This document shows positions 51,152 through 59,382 of a DNA stretch of 64,000 nt, piece by piece. The translations under genes were made by a program, and so were the position numbers. This stretch comes from JAFAXD01 sp051985675. GTDB taxonomy: Bacteria; Pseudomonadota; Alphaproteobacteria; Rhizobiales; Xanthobacteraceae. The stretch's first letter is position 1. Each line of letters starts with the position of its first letter. The notes under the pieces are model-generated. The model did no database searches and was not told where the DNA came from. It saw nothing but the letters and a program-made list of their open reading frames with translations. The stretch is taken from positions 26,448-90,447 of the forward strand of contig JBPYFJ010000088.1 in the NCBI GenBank assembly GCA_051985675.1, in the 5' to 3' direction.

Positions 51152-51367
51152 ATGGCAATGGGTGGTACGGTCAAGTTCTTCAACGGCGAACGAGGCTACG
51201 GCTTCATCAAACCAGACGACGGCGGACGCGATGTGTTTGTGCATATCACGGCGGTCGAACGTGCCGGTCTGAAGTCGTTGAACGAGGGCCAGCGCATCAC
51301 CTTCGATGTCGAACCCGACAAGAAGGGCAAGGGGCCCAAGGCCGTCAATCTCGTGGTCACGGGCTGA
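51152..51367 (+). CDS. Cold-shock domain protein (CspA family)
   Basis: A 71-residue OB-fold protein: GGTVKFFNGERGYGFIKPDDGGRDVFVHITAVERAGL, with RNP1 (YGFIKP) and RNP2 (VFVHIT) intact. It binds single-stranded RNA/DNA and acts as an RNA chaperone. ATAGGAG precedes the start. No Rho-independent terminator of its own is seen; the large hairpins at 51436-51598 follow. Confidence 0.95.
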   Translation: MAMGGTVKFFNGERGYGFIKPDDGGRDVFVHITAVERAGLKSLNEGQRITFDVEPDKKGKGPKAVNLVVTG

Positions 51368-51435
51368 CCGCGGGCAAGTCCGGGGTGAAAGTCGTGCGGC
51401 GCGTTTGCCGCGCGCGTGAATCGTGACCGTGCCTA

Positions 51436-51507
51436 GTGCCGCCGATGTGAAGTTCCGGCAGCGCTCGCGGCGAACTCATTTAGGAACTTCAAATCGAAAG
51501 GCGGCAC
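51436..51507. repeat. Hairpin repeat A, copy 1
   Basis: Left arm GTGCCGCCGATGTGAAGTTC and right arm beginning GGAACTTCAAATCGA and ending GCGGCAC form a long stem over 72 bases. The same element occurs at 59734-59804, again upstream of repeat B in the same orientation. Confidence 0.8.
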
Positions 51508-51526
51508 GAGAGTCACATATTTTGCT

Positions 51527-51598
51527 AGTGCCCCTTTGCGTCCGAAGTTTGTGACAGAGGGTGCCGCGGCGTATCACGAACTTCGGAAGCGGGGCACT
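51527..51598. repeat. Hairpin repeat B, copy 1
   Basis: Left arm AGTGCCCC ... TCCGAAGTTTGTGA and right arm TATCACGAACTTCGGAAGCG followed by GGGCACT. 72 bases, nearly perfect stem. It is 19 bases downstream of repeat A copy 1; a second copy is at 59929-60001. Confidence 0.8.
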
Positions 51599-51600
51599 CG

Positions 51601-51634
51601 TAAAGCAAAAGCCCCGGACCGCAGGTCCGGGGCT
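51601..51634 (-). terminator. Rho-independent terminator of the porin gene
   Basis: Stem GCCCCGGACC / GGTCCGGGGC (51611-51633), followed on the minus strand by TTTTGCTTTA. It is 44 bases past the porin stop codon. Confidence 0.85.
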
Positions 51635-51677
51635 TGATGTCGTGGTGCTGCTGCTGCAGCACGCCGCCGCACCGGCA

Positions 51678-52325
51678 TCAGAAGTGAACGTTCACGCCTC
51701 CGCGCAGGATGCTCGCGTTTGAGCTCACGTTCGTCACCGGAAGATTGCAGGTGTTGCAGTTGAAATCGCCGAGATTGACGTAGAGGTACTCCGCCTTCAC
51801 GCTGACGTTCGGCACGATCCCGTATTCGACGCCCGCGCCAAGGGTCCAGCCCGCATTGGTCGTGCTCGACGTGCCGAGATTGCTCTGCGCTTGGAAATTC
51901 CCAAACGCCAAACCGCCGGTGACATAGGGCAACCAACGGTCGATCGCGTAGCCCACCCGGCCGCGCACGGTACCAAGCCACTTGTCGGTGGTCTGGCAGG
52001 CAAACGTGCAGATCCCGCCGCCCTGGATGTTGGCCCAGTCGAGATCACCCTCGACGCCGGCCACGAACTGACCGAATTGCCGGTTGTAGCCGACCGTGCC
52101 GCCGATCAGGCCGCCCGACGTGTTGAAGCTCGAGAACCCGCTCCAGGTTGAGCTGCCCCAGCCGCCGCCGCCGTTGGCGCCGACGTAGAAGCCGGTCCAG
52201 TTGTAGTAGGGCAGCACGTAGGGCGCCGGTGCATAGGGGGTCGGACGCAAGTCGGCGCCGGCCGCCACACCGTTGAAGCCCGCCAGCACGGCGAGGCCAA
52301 CGCTCGTCAACAAAATGCGCTTCAT
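51678..52325 (-). CDS. Outer-membrane beta-barrel protein (Omp25/31-like porin)
   Basis: A 215-residue protein with a signal peptide (MKRILLTSVGLAVLAGFNGVAAGADL) and an eight-strand barrel: YYNWTGFYVGANGGGGWGSS, GGLIGGTVGYNRQFGQFVAGVEGDLDW, WLGTVRGRVGYAIDRWLPYVTGGLAFG, WTLGAGVEYGIVPNVSVKAEYLYVNLGD and the terminal ILRGGVNVHF ending in aromatic Phe. AGGAGGATGCGAGCA before ATG 52325 supports that start. The family is abundant in Hyphomicrobiales outer membranes. Four cysteines (ICTFAC, FNCNTC) are unusual for such barrels and could be loop disulfides. Confidence 0.92.
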   Translation of the reverse strand: MKRILLTSVGLAVLAGFNGVAAGADLRPTPYAPAPYVLPYYNWTGFYVGANGGGGWGSSTWSGFSSFNTSGGLIGGTVGYNRQFGQFVAGVEGDLDWANIQGGGICTFACQTTDKWLGTVRGRVGYAIDRWLPYVTGGLAFGNFQAQSNLGTSSTTNAGWTLGAGVEYGIVPNVSVKAEYLYVNLGDFNCNTCNLPVTNVSSNASILRGGVNVHF

Positions 52326-52503
52326 TGCTCGCATCCTCCTTAACTCGTGCGCACAGCCTAATCGGGAATTGTGGTGACTCTGGTTAAGACAAAGATGTTG
52401 CGCATTAAGCTTAGTATTGATGGTTGACGAAGCGTTTATTTCGCAGCTGATCGCGTGCGTTGCGACAGGCAGCGGTTTCCAAATACTGTGTTAGAAGCGT
52501 CAT

Positions 52504-53280
52504 ATGCAGGCCGCCTTGCCATCCACGGATCGCGTCGCGCTGGTGACCGGCGGTGCGCGCCGCATCGGCGCGGCGATCGTGCGCGGCTTGGCACAGTCGG
52601 GTTACGCGGTTGCAATCCACGCAAACCGTTCGGGCGCTGAAGCTGAGGCGCTCCGCAACGAGATCGACGCGGCGGGGGGGCGCGCCGCCGTGATCATCGC
52701 CGATCTCACCGATCGGGATGCCGTTGCGCGCGTGGTCGGCGCGGCGGCCGCCGCAATAGGTCCGCTCACGCTGCTCGTCAACAACGCGGGCGAGTTTGAG
52801 ACCGACGTGTTCGGGACACTTGACCGCAAGCGCGTCGAACGCCAGTTCGCCGTCAATCTATGGGCGCCGCTGTTTCTGGCGCAGGCCTTCGCGGCGCAGG
52901 CGCACCGTCATGGCGATGCGTCGATCATCAATGTTCTCGACCAGCGAGTGTTTCGGCCGACACCGCGCTTCTTCTCCTACACGCTCAGCAAAAGCGCGCT
53001 CCACACCGCCACCACGACGCTCGCGCAAGCGCTTGCGCCGCACATTCGGGTCAACGCCGTGGCGCCGGGGCCCACCTTGCCGAGCCCGCGACAGGATGCG
53101 CAAGCCTTCGCCCGACAGGGACAACTGGTGCCCCTGGGGCGTGGTCCAAGCCCCGAAGACATCGCCGCGGCGGTGCTCTACCTCGCGCAGGCTGCGAGCG
53201 TGACAGGCGTTACGATCGCGGTCGATGGCGGCCAGCACATTGCATGGCAGACCCCGGATGCCGCCGGGGTGGACGAATAG
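52504..53280 (+). CDS. SDR-family oxidoreductase, pteridine-reductase-like
   Basis: A 258-residue NADPH-dependent reductase. The cofactor motif is TGGARRIGAAIV with NRSGAEAEAL, an NADPH-preferring pattern. LLVNNAGEFETD follows. The catalytic region reads IINVLDQRVFRPTPRFFSYTLSKSAL: Tyr and Lys of YxxxK are kept, while the usual Ser is replaced by Asp (VLDQ), as in pteridine reductases and FolM. It may therefore reduce dihydropterins rather than sugars or alcohols (inference). It lies 62 bases upstream of uvrC on the same strand. Confidence 0.85.
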   Translation: MQAALPSTDRVALVTGGARRIGAAIVRGLAQSGYAVAIHANRSGAEAEALRNEIDAAGGRAAVIIADLTDRDAVARVVGAAAAAIGPLTLLVNNAGEFETDVFGTLDRKRVERQFAVNLWAPLFLAQAFAAQAHRHGDASIINVLDQRVFRPTPRFFSYTLSKSALHTATTTLAQALAPHIRVNAVAPGPTLPSPRQDAQAFARQGQLVPLGRGPSPEDIAAAVLYLAQAASVTGVTIAVDGGQHIAWQTPDAAGVDE

Positions 53281-53342
53281 GGCCTTTCAGGGCCACGTCT
53301 CCGACCCTACGACGCAAGGCCGCGAAGCATTACATTTGCCGC

Positions 53343-55334
53343 ATGAGCGACCCGAAGAAAAACATCGAGCCGGCCATCGAGCCCGACGTCGACGAGGACG
53401 ATGCGGAACAGGCGCTGCCGGACGCGGAGTTTGTCGTCGAGGCCGCCGATGATCGCAGCCTCGCGGCCGGCCGCGATGCGATCACCAGGTTCGCCAAGCT
53501 CGCGCCCGAGACGCCCGGGGTTTACCGGATGATCGCCACCACCGGCGATGTGCTCTATGTCGGCAAGGCGAAGAACATCAAGAAACGCATCATCGCGTAT
53601 GCGCGGCCGACCGGGCATGTCTCGCGCATCGAGCGCATGATCGCGGCGACCGCGACGATCGAGTTTGTGTCGACCGCGACCGAAACCGAGGCGCTGTTGC
53701 TCGAGGCGAACCTGATCAAGCGCCTGCGGCCACGCTTCAATGTGCTGCTGCGCGACGACAAGTCGTTCCCCTACATCCTGCTGACCGGCGATCATGTCTC
53801 GCCGCAAATTTCCAAGCACCGCGGCGCGCGCACCCGCAAGGGCGATTACTACGGCCCGTTTGCTTCGGTGTGGGCCGTGAACCGCACCATCACAGCATTG
53901 GAGCGGGCGTTTCTGATCCGCTCATGCGGCGATGCGGTCTACGAGAGCCGAACCCGGCCGTGCCTGCTGCATCAGATCAAACGCTGCTCCGCGCCGTGTA
54001 CCGGCGAGGTCTCGCACGCCGATTATGTCGCATTGGTGGGCGAAGCCCGCGCATTTCTGTCAGGCCGCAGTCAGGCGGTGCGCGAGCAGCTCGGGGCCGA
54101 GATGGATGAGGCCGCCAACGCGCTCGACTTCGAACGAGCGGCGGTGCTGCGTGATCGCCTCGCCGCGCTGTCGGCAATCCAATCGCAGCAGGGCATCAAC
54201 CTGCGCGGGGTCGACGAGGCCGACGTGTTCGCCGCCCATCAGGACGGCGGCTTCACCTGCATCGAAGTGTTCTTCTTTCGAGCCGGGCAGAACTGGGGCA
54301 ACCGCGCGTATTTTCCGAGGGCCGATCGCTCGCTCGGACCGGCCGAAGTGCTGGGTGAATTTCTGGCGCAGTTCTATGACGACAAGCCTTGTCCGCGCTG
54401 CATCTTGCTCTCCCACGACATCGCGGAGCGCGAGCTTTTGGCCGAGGCGCTGGCAATCAAGGAGGGCCATAGGGTCGAGATTGGCGTCCCGCGTCGCGGC
54501 GAGCGCAAGCTCGTGGTGGATCAAGCGGTCGCCAACGCACGCGAGGCGCTCGGGCGCAAGCTTGCCGACACCGCCTCTCAGCAGCGCCTGCTGGCTGGGC
54601 TCGCGGCCGCGTTCGGCCTCCCCAAACCCCCGCAACGCATCGAGGTTTATGACAACAGCCACATTCAGGGCAGCAACGCGGTGGGAGCCATGATTGTCGC
54701 GGGCCCCGAAGGATTTCGCAAAAACCAGTATCGCAAGTTCAACATCCGCTCGGCCGATCAATCGCCCGGCGATGATTTCGCCATGATGCGGGAAGTGCTC
54801 GGCCGCCGGTTCAAGCGCCTGGTCAACGAAACCCCAGACCCGAACGCCCCGGCGGCGCCGGACGACGACGCGTTGCCGCCGTGGCCGGACCTGGTGATCG
54901 TCGACGGGGGCGAGGGGCAGCTGACGGCCGCGCGCGAGGCGCTCGCAGCACTCGGCGTCGACAAGGTCGCGCTGGTCGCAATCGCCAAGGGCCCGGATCG
55001 CGACGCTGGGCGCGAGACGTTCCATCAGCCGGGCCGCACGCCGTTTCGATTGCCGCCGCGCGACCCGGTGCTCTATTTCATTCAGCGCCTGCGCGATGAG
55101 GCGCACCGTTTCGCCGTAGGATCACACCGGGCGCGCCGCAGAATCGATATCAGGGAGGCCGGCTTGCAGGAAATTCCCGGTGTCGGCCCGCATCGCAAGC
55201 GGGCGCTGCTGCGACATTTTGGAACCCTGAAGGCGATCGAGCGCGCGTCCGCCGGGGACCTGATGCAGGTCACCGGCATCAGTGCCGATATGGCGCGTCG
55301 CATCTACGATTACTTCCACGAGGCGGGACGGTGA
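53343..55334 (+). CDS. uvrC: Excinuclease ABC subunit C
   Basis: A 663-residue endonuclease making the dual incisions in nucleotide excision repair. N-terminal GIY-YIG domain (GVYRMIATTGDVLYVGKAKNIKKRI), cysteine segment RPCLLHQIKRCSAPCTG, UVR motif (EMDEAANALDFERAAVLRDRLAAL), C-terminal RNase H-like nuclease (EVYDNSHIQGSNAVGAMIV, LVIVDGGEGQL) and helix-hairpin-helix motifs (EIPGVGPHRKRALLRHFG). An acidic N-terminal extension of ~45 residues precedes the GIY domain, as in alphaproteobacteria. The stop overlaps the first possible pgsA start by four bases. Confidence 0.97.
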   Translation: MSDPKKNIEPAIEPDVDEDDAEQALPDAEFVVEAADDRSLAAGRDAITRFAKLAPETPGVYRMIATTGDVLYVGKAKNIKKRIIAYARPTGHVSRIERMIAATATIEFVSTATETEALLLEANLIKRLRPRFNVLLRDDKSFPYILLTGDHVSPQISKHRGARTRKGDYYGPFASVWAVNRTITALERAFLIRSCGDAVYESRTRPCLLHQIKRCSAPCTGEVSHADYVALVGEARAFLSGRSQAVREQLGAEMDEAANALDFERAAVLRDRLAALSAIQSQQGINLRGVDEADVFAAHQDGGFTCIEVFFFRAGQNWGNRAYFPRADRSLGPAEVLGEFLAQFYDDKPCPRCILLSHDIAERELLAEALAIKEGHRVEIGVPRRGERKLVVDQAVANAREALGRKLADTASQQRLLAGLAAAFGLPKPPQRIEVYDNSHIQGSNAVGAMIVAGPEGFRKNQYRKFNIRSADQSPGDDFAMMREVLGRRFKRLVNETPDPNAPAAPDDDALPPWPDLVIVDGGEGQLTAAREALAALGVDKVALVAIAKGPDRDAGRETFHQPGRTPFRLPPRDPVLYFIQRLRDEAHRFAVGSHRARRRIDIREAGLQEIPGVGPHRKRALLRHFGTLKAIERASAGDLMQVTGISADMARRIYDYFHEAGR

Positions 55335-56044
55335 GTGCGCGCGAGCAGATATCAGTCATGACCGGAGCCGAGGAGGGGGTGTCTTCGGTCGCAGCGGGCG
55401 ACTATGCTGCCGCCATGGACGGCACCACCACACGGCGGATTCCGGCGCGTTCATTGACGCTGCCGAATGCCCTGACCTACGCGCGCATCGCGGCTGTGCC
55501 CGCGGTCGTAGCCTGCATGTATTGGCAGGACGTTCTGCAGGGCGGGCTGTGGCTGCGGTGGGCTGCGCTCGCGATCTTCATCGCGGCGGGGGTGACGGAC
55601 ATTCTCGACGGATATTTCGCCCGCGTCTGGGACCAGCAATCGAGCTTCGGGCGCATGCTCGATCCGATCGCCGACAAGCTTTTGGTATCGTCCTGTCTGT
55701 TGATGCTGGCCGCCGACGGCACCATCCGGGGATGGTCGCTATGGGCCGCAATCGTGATCCTTTGCCGCGAGATCCTGGTGTCCGGCTTGCGCGAGTACTT
55801 GGCCGAGCTGCGAGTCGGTGTGCCGGTGACGACACTCGCGAAATGGAAGACAACCGCGCAACTGGTGGCGATCGGGTTCCTGCTCGCTGGCGAGGCCGGC
55901 GACATGGTGGTGACGTCAGTCGTCGGGGTTCCGGGCCTTTATGTGACCGGCGTCGGCCTCGGGCTGCTCTGGATTTCGGCGTTAGTGACGCTTTACACCG
56001 GCTATGACTATTTCAAAGCCGGTGTCCGGCATTTGGTTGATTAG
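55331..56044 (+). CDS. pgsA: CDP-diacylglycerol-glycerol-3-phosphate 3-phosphatidyltransferase
   Basis: An integral membrane enzyme of phosphatidylglycerol synthesis. The CDP-alcohol phosphotransferase motif DILDGYFARVWDQQSSFGRM followed by LDPIADK shows all conserved Asp/Gly residues. Helices flank it at ~45-65, 75-95, 125-150 and the C-terminus. The start is uncertain: GTG 55331 overlaps the uvrC stop (GTGA); ATG 55415 (MDGTTTRR, 209 residues) agrees better with the relatives I remember, which start shortly before SLTLPNALTYARI. UvrC and PgsA are neighbours across many bacteria. Confidence 0.93.
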   Translation: MSAREQISVMTGAEEGVSSVAAGDYAAAMDGTTTRRIPARSLTLPNALTYARIAAVPAVVACMYWQDVLQGGLWLRWAALAIFIAAGVTDILDGYFARVWDQQSSFGRMLDPIADKLLVSSCLLMLAADGTIRGWSLWAAIVILCREILVSGLREYLAELRVGVPVTTLAKWKTTAQLVAIGFLLAGEAGDMVVTSVVGVPGLYVTGVGLGLLWISALVTLYTGYDYFKAGVRHLVD

Positions 56045-56088
56045 GTCCTGGCCGGTTAACGCCGCGCCTTACCGTGGTTGCCTTGAAC

Positions 56089-56346
56089 ATGAGCGTAAAG
56101 CTTCTCTATTTCGCCTGGGTGCGCGAGCGCATCGGCAAGCCGGATGAGGTGGTCGACCCCCCGGCCAGCGTGCGCACCGTCGCCGATTTGGTGACCTGGC
56201 TTGCGCAGCGCGGCGATGAATATGCCTACGCATTTGAAAATCCCAAAGTGATCCGCGCGGCGATCGACCGCTCGCACGTGCGGCCGGACACGGCGCTTGT
56301 GGGCGCGCGCGAAATCGCCTTCTTCCCCCCGATGACGGGGGGCTGA
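56089..56346 (+). CDS. moaD: Molybdopterin synthase small subunit (sulfur carrier)
   Basis: An 85-residue ubiquitin-like protein, VKLLYFAWVRERIGKPDE at the start and FFPPMTGG at the end; the C-terminal Gly-Gly is where the thiocarboxylate forms. It supplies sulfur to molybdopterin together with MoaE, which begins in a one-base stop/start overlap. The product is needed for the two molybdenum hydroxylases in this window. Start ATG 56089 rather than GTG 56074. Confidence 0.95.
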   Translation: MSVKLLYFAWVRERIGKPDEVVDPPASVRTVADLVTWLAQRGDEYAYAFENPKVIRAAIDRSHVRPDTALVGAREIAFFPPMTGG

Positions 56347-56807
56347 TGCGCACGATCCGCCTGCAGCGCGAAGACTTCGACGCCGGCGCGGAGCAGACTG
56401 GTCTCGCGCGCGGCCGTCCCGATGTTGGCGCGGTTGTGTGTTTCACCGGCATCTGCCGCGGCGACGGCATTTCGGCGATGACGCTCGAGCACTACCCGGG
56501 AATGGCGGAAGCCGAGATTGCGCGGCATGTTGAGGAGGCGGAGCGGCGCTGGCCGCTCCTTGGCGTCACCGTCATTCACCGCTTCGGCCGGCTTGTCCCC
56601 GGCGACAACATCGTGCTCGTCGCAACCGCCTCGGCGCATCGTGGCGATGCGTTCGCGGCCGCCGAGTTCCTGATGGACTACCTCAAGACACAGGCGCCGT
56701 TCTGGAAACGCGAGGAGCGCGGCCGCGAGGCGTCCTGGGTGGAGGCGAAAGGGGTCGACGATGCTGCGGCCGCGCGCTGGAAGCGTCGCGCGGATGCAGC
56801 GGAATAA
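56346..56807 (+). CDS. moaE: Molybdopterin synthase catalytic subunit
   Basis: A 153-residue protein with GAVVCFTGICRGDG, LEHYPGMAEAEI, VTVIHRFGRLVPGDNIVLVATASAHRGDAFAAAEFLMDYLKTQAPFWKRE, which includes the catalytic Lys residues (KT, WKRE). It converts cyclic pyranopterin monophosphate to molybdopterin. Translationally coupled to moaD. Confidence 0.97.
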   Translation: MRTIRLQREDFDAGAEQTGLARGRPDVGAVVCFTGICRGDGISAMTLEHYPGMAEAEIARHVEEAERRWPLLGVTVIHRFGRLVPGDNIVLVATASAHRGDAFAAAEFLMDYLKTQAPFWKREERGREASWVEAKGVDDAAAARWKRRADAAE

Positions 56808-56822
56808 CCGAGGCACGTTGCG

Positions 56823-57770
56823 ATGCGTGCGCTGACACTTCTGGCTGCGCTGACCTTGAGCCTTCCTTCGGCCATGGCCGCGCAGGTGACCTACTACGAT
56901 CTGCCGGAGGGCGCCTATCCGCATGACGTCGCGCCGGCGCCCGACGGATCTGTCTGGTACACCGGGCAGGCCAAGGGGTTCCTCGGCCGCTTCGACCCCA
57001 AGAGCGGGAAGAATGTGAAGATCCCGCTTGGACAAGGCGCGGCCCCGCACGGCGTCATCGTCGGCCCGGATGGCGCCGCCTGGGTCACCGAAGGGGGCCA
57101 GAATGCGATCGCGCGCGTCGATCCGCTGACCCAACAGGTCCGGCTGTTCCCGCTGCCCAAGCAATTCCCACGCGCCAATCTTAACACGCCGACCTTCGAC
57201 AAGAATGGCGTTGTGTGGTTCACCGGCCAGAGCGGTGTCTACGGGCGCGTCGATCCGAAGACCGGACGGGTCGACGCCTGGGCGGCCCCGAGGGGCACGG
57301 GTCCTTATGGCATCACTACGACGCCCTCCGGCGACGTCTGGTACGCCTCGCTTGCTGGCGATTACATCGGACACGTCGACACCACAACCGGCGCCGTCGC
57401 AGTCGTCGATCCGCCGCGCCGCGGCGTCGGTCCGCGCCGGATCTGGTCGGATTCCAAAGGTTTTCTATGGGTGAGTTTCTGGAATGCCGGACAAGTGGGA
57501 CGCTACGATCCGGCCGGCAAGACCTGGAAGACCTGGTCGCTGCCCAAGGGCGGGAGCGGCGCCTACGCGGTCTATGTCGACGACAAGGACCGGGTCTGGC
57601 TCACCGATTTCACCGCCAACGCGATCGTACGCTTTGATCCTGCGAGCGAAACGTTCGAGAGCTTTCCAAGCAACAAGCACGGTGCCAGCGTGCGCCAGCT
57701 GCTCGGCCGCCCGGGCGAAGTGTGGGGCGGGGAATCCGGCACCGACCGGCTGGTGGTGGTGAGGGATTGA
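56823..57770 (+). CDS. Exported Vgb-like (streptogramin lyase family) beta-propeller
   Basis: A 315-residue protein with a short signal peptide (MRALTLLAALTLSLPSAMA) and seven propeller blades with repeated PxGxVWYT/G patterns: PDGSVWYTGQAKGFLGRFDP, PDGAAWVTEGGQNAIARVDP, KNGVVWFTGQSGVYGRVDP, PSGDVWYASLAGDYIGHVD, SKGFLWVSFWNAGQVGRYDP and KDRVWLTDFTANAIVRFDP. The family includes virginiamycin B lyase, but I could not confirm its catalytic His/Glu residues, and most chromosomal members have unknown roles. Its stop shares one base with the start of the TTT solute-binding protein. Confidence 0.82.
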   Translation: MRALTLLAALTLSLPSAMAAQVTYYDLPEGAYPHDVAPAPDGSVWYTGQAKGFLGRFDPKSGKNVKIPLGQGAAPHGVIVGPDGAAWVTEGGQNAIARVDPLTQQVRLFPLPKQFPRANLNTPTFDKNGVVWFTGQSGVYGRVDPKTGRVDAWAAPRGTGPYGITTTPSGDVWYASLAGDYIGHVDTTTGAVAVVDPPRRGVGPRRIWSDSKGFLWVSFWNAGQVGRYDPAGKTWKTWSLPKGGSGAYAVYVDDKDRVWLTDFTANAIVRFDPASETFESFPSNKHGASVRQLLGRPGEVWGGESGTDRLVVVRD

Positions 57771-58741
57771 TGAGACACGCGCCCGCAACGCTTGCCTTTT
57801 TGTTGTTGATCGCAGCGCCGGCCGGCGCGCAGGAATGGCCCACGCGCCCCGTGACCATGGTCGTGCCCTATGCGGCCGGCGGCCCGGTCGACACGCTTGG
57901 ACGCATTCTGGGGGCCGGCCTTGGCGACGTGCTCGGCCAGCAGATCACCATCGAGAACGTCGGCGGCGCCGGCGGCATGACCGGCGCGAGCCGCGTCGCC
58001 AAGGCCGAGCCCGACGGCTACACCTTCCTGATGGGCAGCAGTGCGGTGCTGGCGATCAACCAGACGCTCTACAAGCACCCGCTCTACGACGCGACGATCG
58101 ATTTCGCGCCGGTCGCTATCGTCACCGATTCGGCGCGGGTGCTGATCACGCGCAAGGATTTCCCTGCCGACAACTTCCTGGAGTTCGTCGCCTATGCGAA
58201 GGCCAATGCGGCGAAAATGCAGTATGGCAGTGCCGGCGCAGGTTCCGGAGCGCAGGTGTGCGCGCTCCTGCTCGACCAGGCCATGGGCACCAAGATCACC
58301 CACGTGCCCTATCGCGGCACGGCGCCGGCGATGCAGGACATGATCGGCGGCCGCATCGATTACATCTGTGAGCAGATTTCGACCGCGCTCCCGCAGATCC
58401 AGGCGAAATCCGTGAAGGCGATGGCAACGCTCGGCCTCGATCGCGTTCCCGGGCTCGAACAGCTCCCGACCGCCGATGAACTCGGCTTCAAAGGGCTCGA
58501 CTGCGGGTCTTGGGGCGCGTTCGTGCTTCCCAAGGGCACGCCCGAGCCGATCGTGCGCAAGCTCGCCAAGGCCGCAAACGACACCGTCGAGAAGCCCGCG
58601 GTGCGTCAGCGGCTCAACGAGGTTGGCGTGACGGTGCCGGCGGCCGAGCGCCGCACGCCCGAGTATCTCGCCAAATTCATTCCGAGCGAGATTGCGCGCT
58701 GGGCCGGCCCGATCCGCGCCAGTGGCGCAACGGCGGATTAA
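57770..58741 (+). CDS. TTT-type solute-binding protein (Bug family)
   Basis: A 323-residue periplasmic binding protein with a signal peptide (PATLAFLLLIAAPAGAQEWP) and the Bug pattern: PVTMVVPYAAGGPVDTLGRIL, GASRVAKAEPDGYTFLMG, YGSAGAGSGAQVCALLL, THVPYRGTAPAMQDMIGGRIDYICE and GLDCGSWGAFVLPKGTPEPIV. Such proteins bind carboxylates such as tricarballylate for tripartite tricarboxylate transporters; the TctAB membrane parts are not nearby. It is coupled to the propeller gene upstream. Confidence 0.9.
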   Translation: MRHAPATLAFLLLIAAPAGAQEWPTRPVTMVVPYAAGGPVDTLGRILGAGLGDVLGQQITIENVGGAGGMTGASRVAKAEPDGYTFLMGSSAVLAINQTLYKHPLYDATIDFAPVAIVTDSARVLITRKDFPADNFLEFVAYAKANAAKMQYGSAGAGSGAQVCALLLDQAMGTKITHVPYRGTAPAMQDMIGGRIDYICEQISTALPQIQAKSVKAMATLGLDRVPGLEQLPTADELGFKGLDCGSWGAFVLPKGTPEPIVRKLAKAANDTVEKPAVRQRLNEVGVTVPAAERRTPEYLAKFIPSEIARWAGPIRASGATAD

Positions 58742-58755
58742 GAGGAGAGACCAGT

Positions 58756-58962
58756 ATGGATGAGGAGGTCCTCAATACCAGCCTGCGCCGGTTCCTGAAG
58801 AAAGTCGGCATCACTGCGCAGCGCGAAATCGAAAAGGCCGTGCGTGACGGCATTGCCAGTGGCAAGCTCAAGGGCAACGAAGCGCTGCCGGCCAAGGCGA
58901 CGTTCAATATCGAGGGCGTCAACCTCAAGTTCGAGGTGGCTGGCGACGTCGAGTTGACGTAA
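58756..58962 (+). CDS. DUF6494-type small protein
   Basis: A 68-residue soluble protein, MDEEVLNTSLRRFLKKVGITAQREIEKAVRDG ... ATFNIEGVNLKFEVAGDVEL: a helical N-terminus and a beta C-terminus. It is widespread in proteobacteria with no known function. AGAGGAGA lies upstream of ATG 58756, 14 bases after the solute-binding protein, so it is probably in that operon. Confidence 0.82.
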   Translation: MDEEVLNTSLRRFLKKVGITAQREIEKAVRDGIASGKLKGNEALPAKATFNIEGVNLKFEVAGDVELT

Positions 58963-59016
58963 GCCGTCAATCTGCGCGCGTCCCGCGCGACTACCTCACG
59001 AGAAAAGGATTGGGAA

Positions 59017-59361
59017 GTGCGCGTGTCTCGCGAATTCAAGCTTTATTCTCTGTATTTCGTCACCGGTCTGGTAGTGACGTTCGTCCGACACGGCGTGCGG
59101 ACGCATTGGACGTCTTTGGAATCCGTCGAGCAGTTCTTCGAGTACTGGCTGATCTATTTGATCGGGCTCGGGGTCATCGTCGCCATCACGGGCGCGATCA
59201 TTTTCATGACCAGCCAATATTTCATCGGATATCCGAGCGCGTCATTTGGCGAAAGGCTGGCCGAGATCCAGTTCCACATCGTCACGACGATTCTGGTCGT
59301 CGTCGTATTGATGTTCGTGCTGTCGAAATTCATCCCTAGCGGCGTTCTGGATTTTGAGTGA
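59017..59361 (+). CDS. Small integral membrane protein, unknown function
   Basis: A 114-residue protein with three predicted membrane helices (LYSLYFVTGLVVTFV, YWLIYLIGLGVIVAITGAIIFM, IVTTILVVVVLMFVLSKF). The start is GTG 59017 with AAAGGA upstream. No recognised domain. It follows DUF6494 by ~54 bases on the same strand. Confidence 0.7.
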   Translation: MRVSREFKLYSLYFVTGLVVTFVRHGVRTHWTSLESVEQFFEYWLIYLIGLGVIVAITGAIIFMTSQYFIGYPSASFGERLAEIQFHIVTTILVVVVLMFVLSKFIPSGVLDFE

Positions 59362-59382
59362 TCCTCGCGCCGCTTCAAGCGA

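Noticed and set aside
52860..53342. Extension of the uvrC frame upstream through the SDR gene
   Set aside because: It overlaps the whole C-terminal half of a well-supported SDR gene; the UvrC N-terminus starts naturally at ATG 53343.
56823..57770. Naming the propeller a virginiamycin B lyase (antibiotic resistance gene vgb)
   Set aside because: Only the propeller repeats match with certainty; I could not confirm the catalytic His/Glu residues, and such chromosomal homologues are usually not resistance genes.
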